Assembly (NCBI GenBank): GCA_052388275.1
Contig: JBQTII010000127.1
Location: 1 to 43,072 of the forward strand
Direction: 5' to 3'
Source of the DNA: JBQTII01 sp052388275
GTDB taxonomy: Bacteria > Actinomycetota > Actinomycetes > Sporichthyales > Sporichthyaceae
DNA length: 43,072 bases
Shown: piece after piece, positions 42,854 to 43,072 of the stretch
Layout: each line of letters starts with the position of its first letter
Numbering within the stretch: the stretch's first letter is position 1
Position numbers and translations under genes: made by a program
Notes under the pieces: generated by a model
Database searches by the model: none
The model's input: the letters and a program-made list of their open reading frames with translations, nothing else
Told to the model about the DNA's origin: nothing

Positions 42854-43072
42854 GCGCATGAGAGTGCCCGCTCTGCTCATTCATGAGCCAGCGACCACAA
42901 TCCGGGCCCGAAAGTGGTCCACCGCGCATGAGAGTGCCCGCCCCGCGCATGAGAGTGCCCGCCCCGCGCATGAGAGTGCCCGCCCAGCGCATGAGAGTGC
43001 CCGCCCCGCTCATTCATGAGCCAGCGACCACAATCCGGGCCCGAAAGTGGTCCACCGCGCATGAGAGTGCCC
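42854..43072. repeat. Higher-order tandem repeat array
   Basis: A 21-nt unit (GCGCATGAGAGTGCCCGCCC plus one base) occurs at 42854, 42924, 42945, 42966, 42987 and, cut by the window end, 43057. A 49-nt block at 42875-42923 and again at 43008-43056 interrupts it; the block begins GCTCATTCATGAGC (a palindrome) and contains GACCAC/GTGGTC arms around CCGGGCCCG. The period of the whole is 133 nt (49 + 4 x 21). No ORF with sense is encoded. The same pattern, more degenerate, is at 66-200. Confidence 0.92.

Noticed and set aside
42854..43072. CRISPR array at the right end
   Set aside because: The 21-nt units are head-to-tail with no variable spacers, the longer block is itself repeated, and no cas genes are near.

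Overview
The window comes from a high-GC actinobacterium (class Actinomycetes). The evidence is the dnaJ-hspR-clpB heat-shock cluster with a MerR-type HspR repressor, a mycothiol-dependent-enzyme (MDMPI/DinB-like) protein, DUF3151, a purS-purQ-purL purine block, many GTG starts and strong third-position GC. The genus cannot be fixed from the sequence alone. The backbone (grpE-dnaJ-hspR, clpB, pyrE, DedA, TrmH-type methyltransferase, fructose-bisphosphate aldolase, DUF3151, purA) is a gene neighbourhood also known from mycobacteria, reshuffled here by accessory insertions.

Layout. 1-4.1 kb: 3' end of grpE, a palindrome-flanked repeat element, dnaJ, hspR and a clpB without the N-terminal Clp_N domain. 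4.1-8.4 kb: META-domain lipoprotein, a small zinc-ribbon-like protein, a secreted PD40 propeller protein, an SDR and an FKBP isomerase. 8.4-15.4 kb: accessory zone. pyrE is cut in half and joined to a FitB/VapC-type toxin; then come an MNT/HEPN pair with a frameshifted HEPN, DedA, an antitoxin joined to the tail of a deleted PIN toxin, a duplicated set of unknown secreted proteins, and a VbhA/Fic pair whose fic gene is frameshifted at a T6 run. All four toxin-antitoxin-like loci carry a lesion. 15.5-21.8 kb: acyl-CoA ligase, TrmH-family methyltransferase, a sulfotransferase-like/Stealth phosphotransferase operon, class I aldolase. 21.8-26.7 kb: a secreted propeller protein with RTX-like C-terminal repeats, and an MMPL exporter fused to DUF3151 behind a 20-bp perfect operator-like palindrome. 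26.8-39.5 kb: purine synthesis (purA, purD, purB, purS, purQ, purL) interspersed with unknown secreted proteins, an MDMPI-like protein, a fused sigma-factor-like/anti-sigma protein and galE. 39.5-42.8 kb: small secreted and basic proteins, a VOC protein, inorganic pyrophosphatase and a D-Ala-D-Ala carboxypeptidase. 42.8-43.07 kb: a higher-order tandem repeat.

The most novel material is non-coding or degenerate. (1) A REP-like palindromic family (five copies) sits just 3' of stop codons, three of the copies between purine genes. (2) A second family combines a GCTCAT palindrome with 20/21-nt tandem units; it occurs at both ends of the window and overlaps the grpE stop codon at the left end. (3) There is a dense cluster of broken toxin-antitoxin modules. 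(4) A segmental duplication has produced two coupled lipoproteins plus the 3' tail of a 442-aa exported protein of unknown family. No tRNA, rRNA, CRISPR array, transposase or integrase was recognised.
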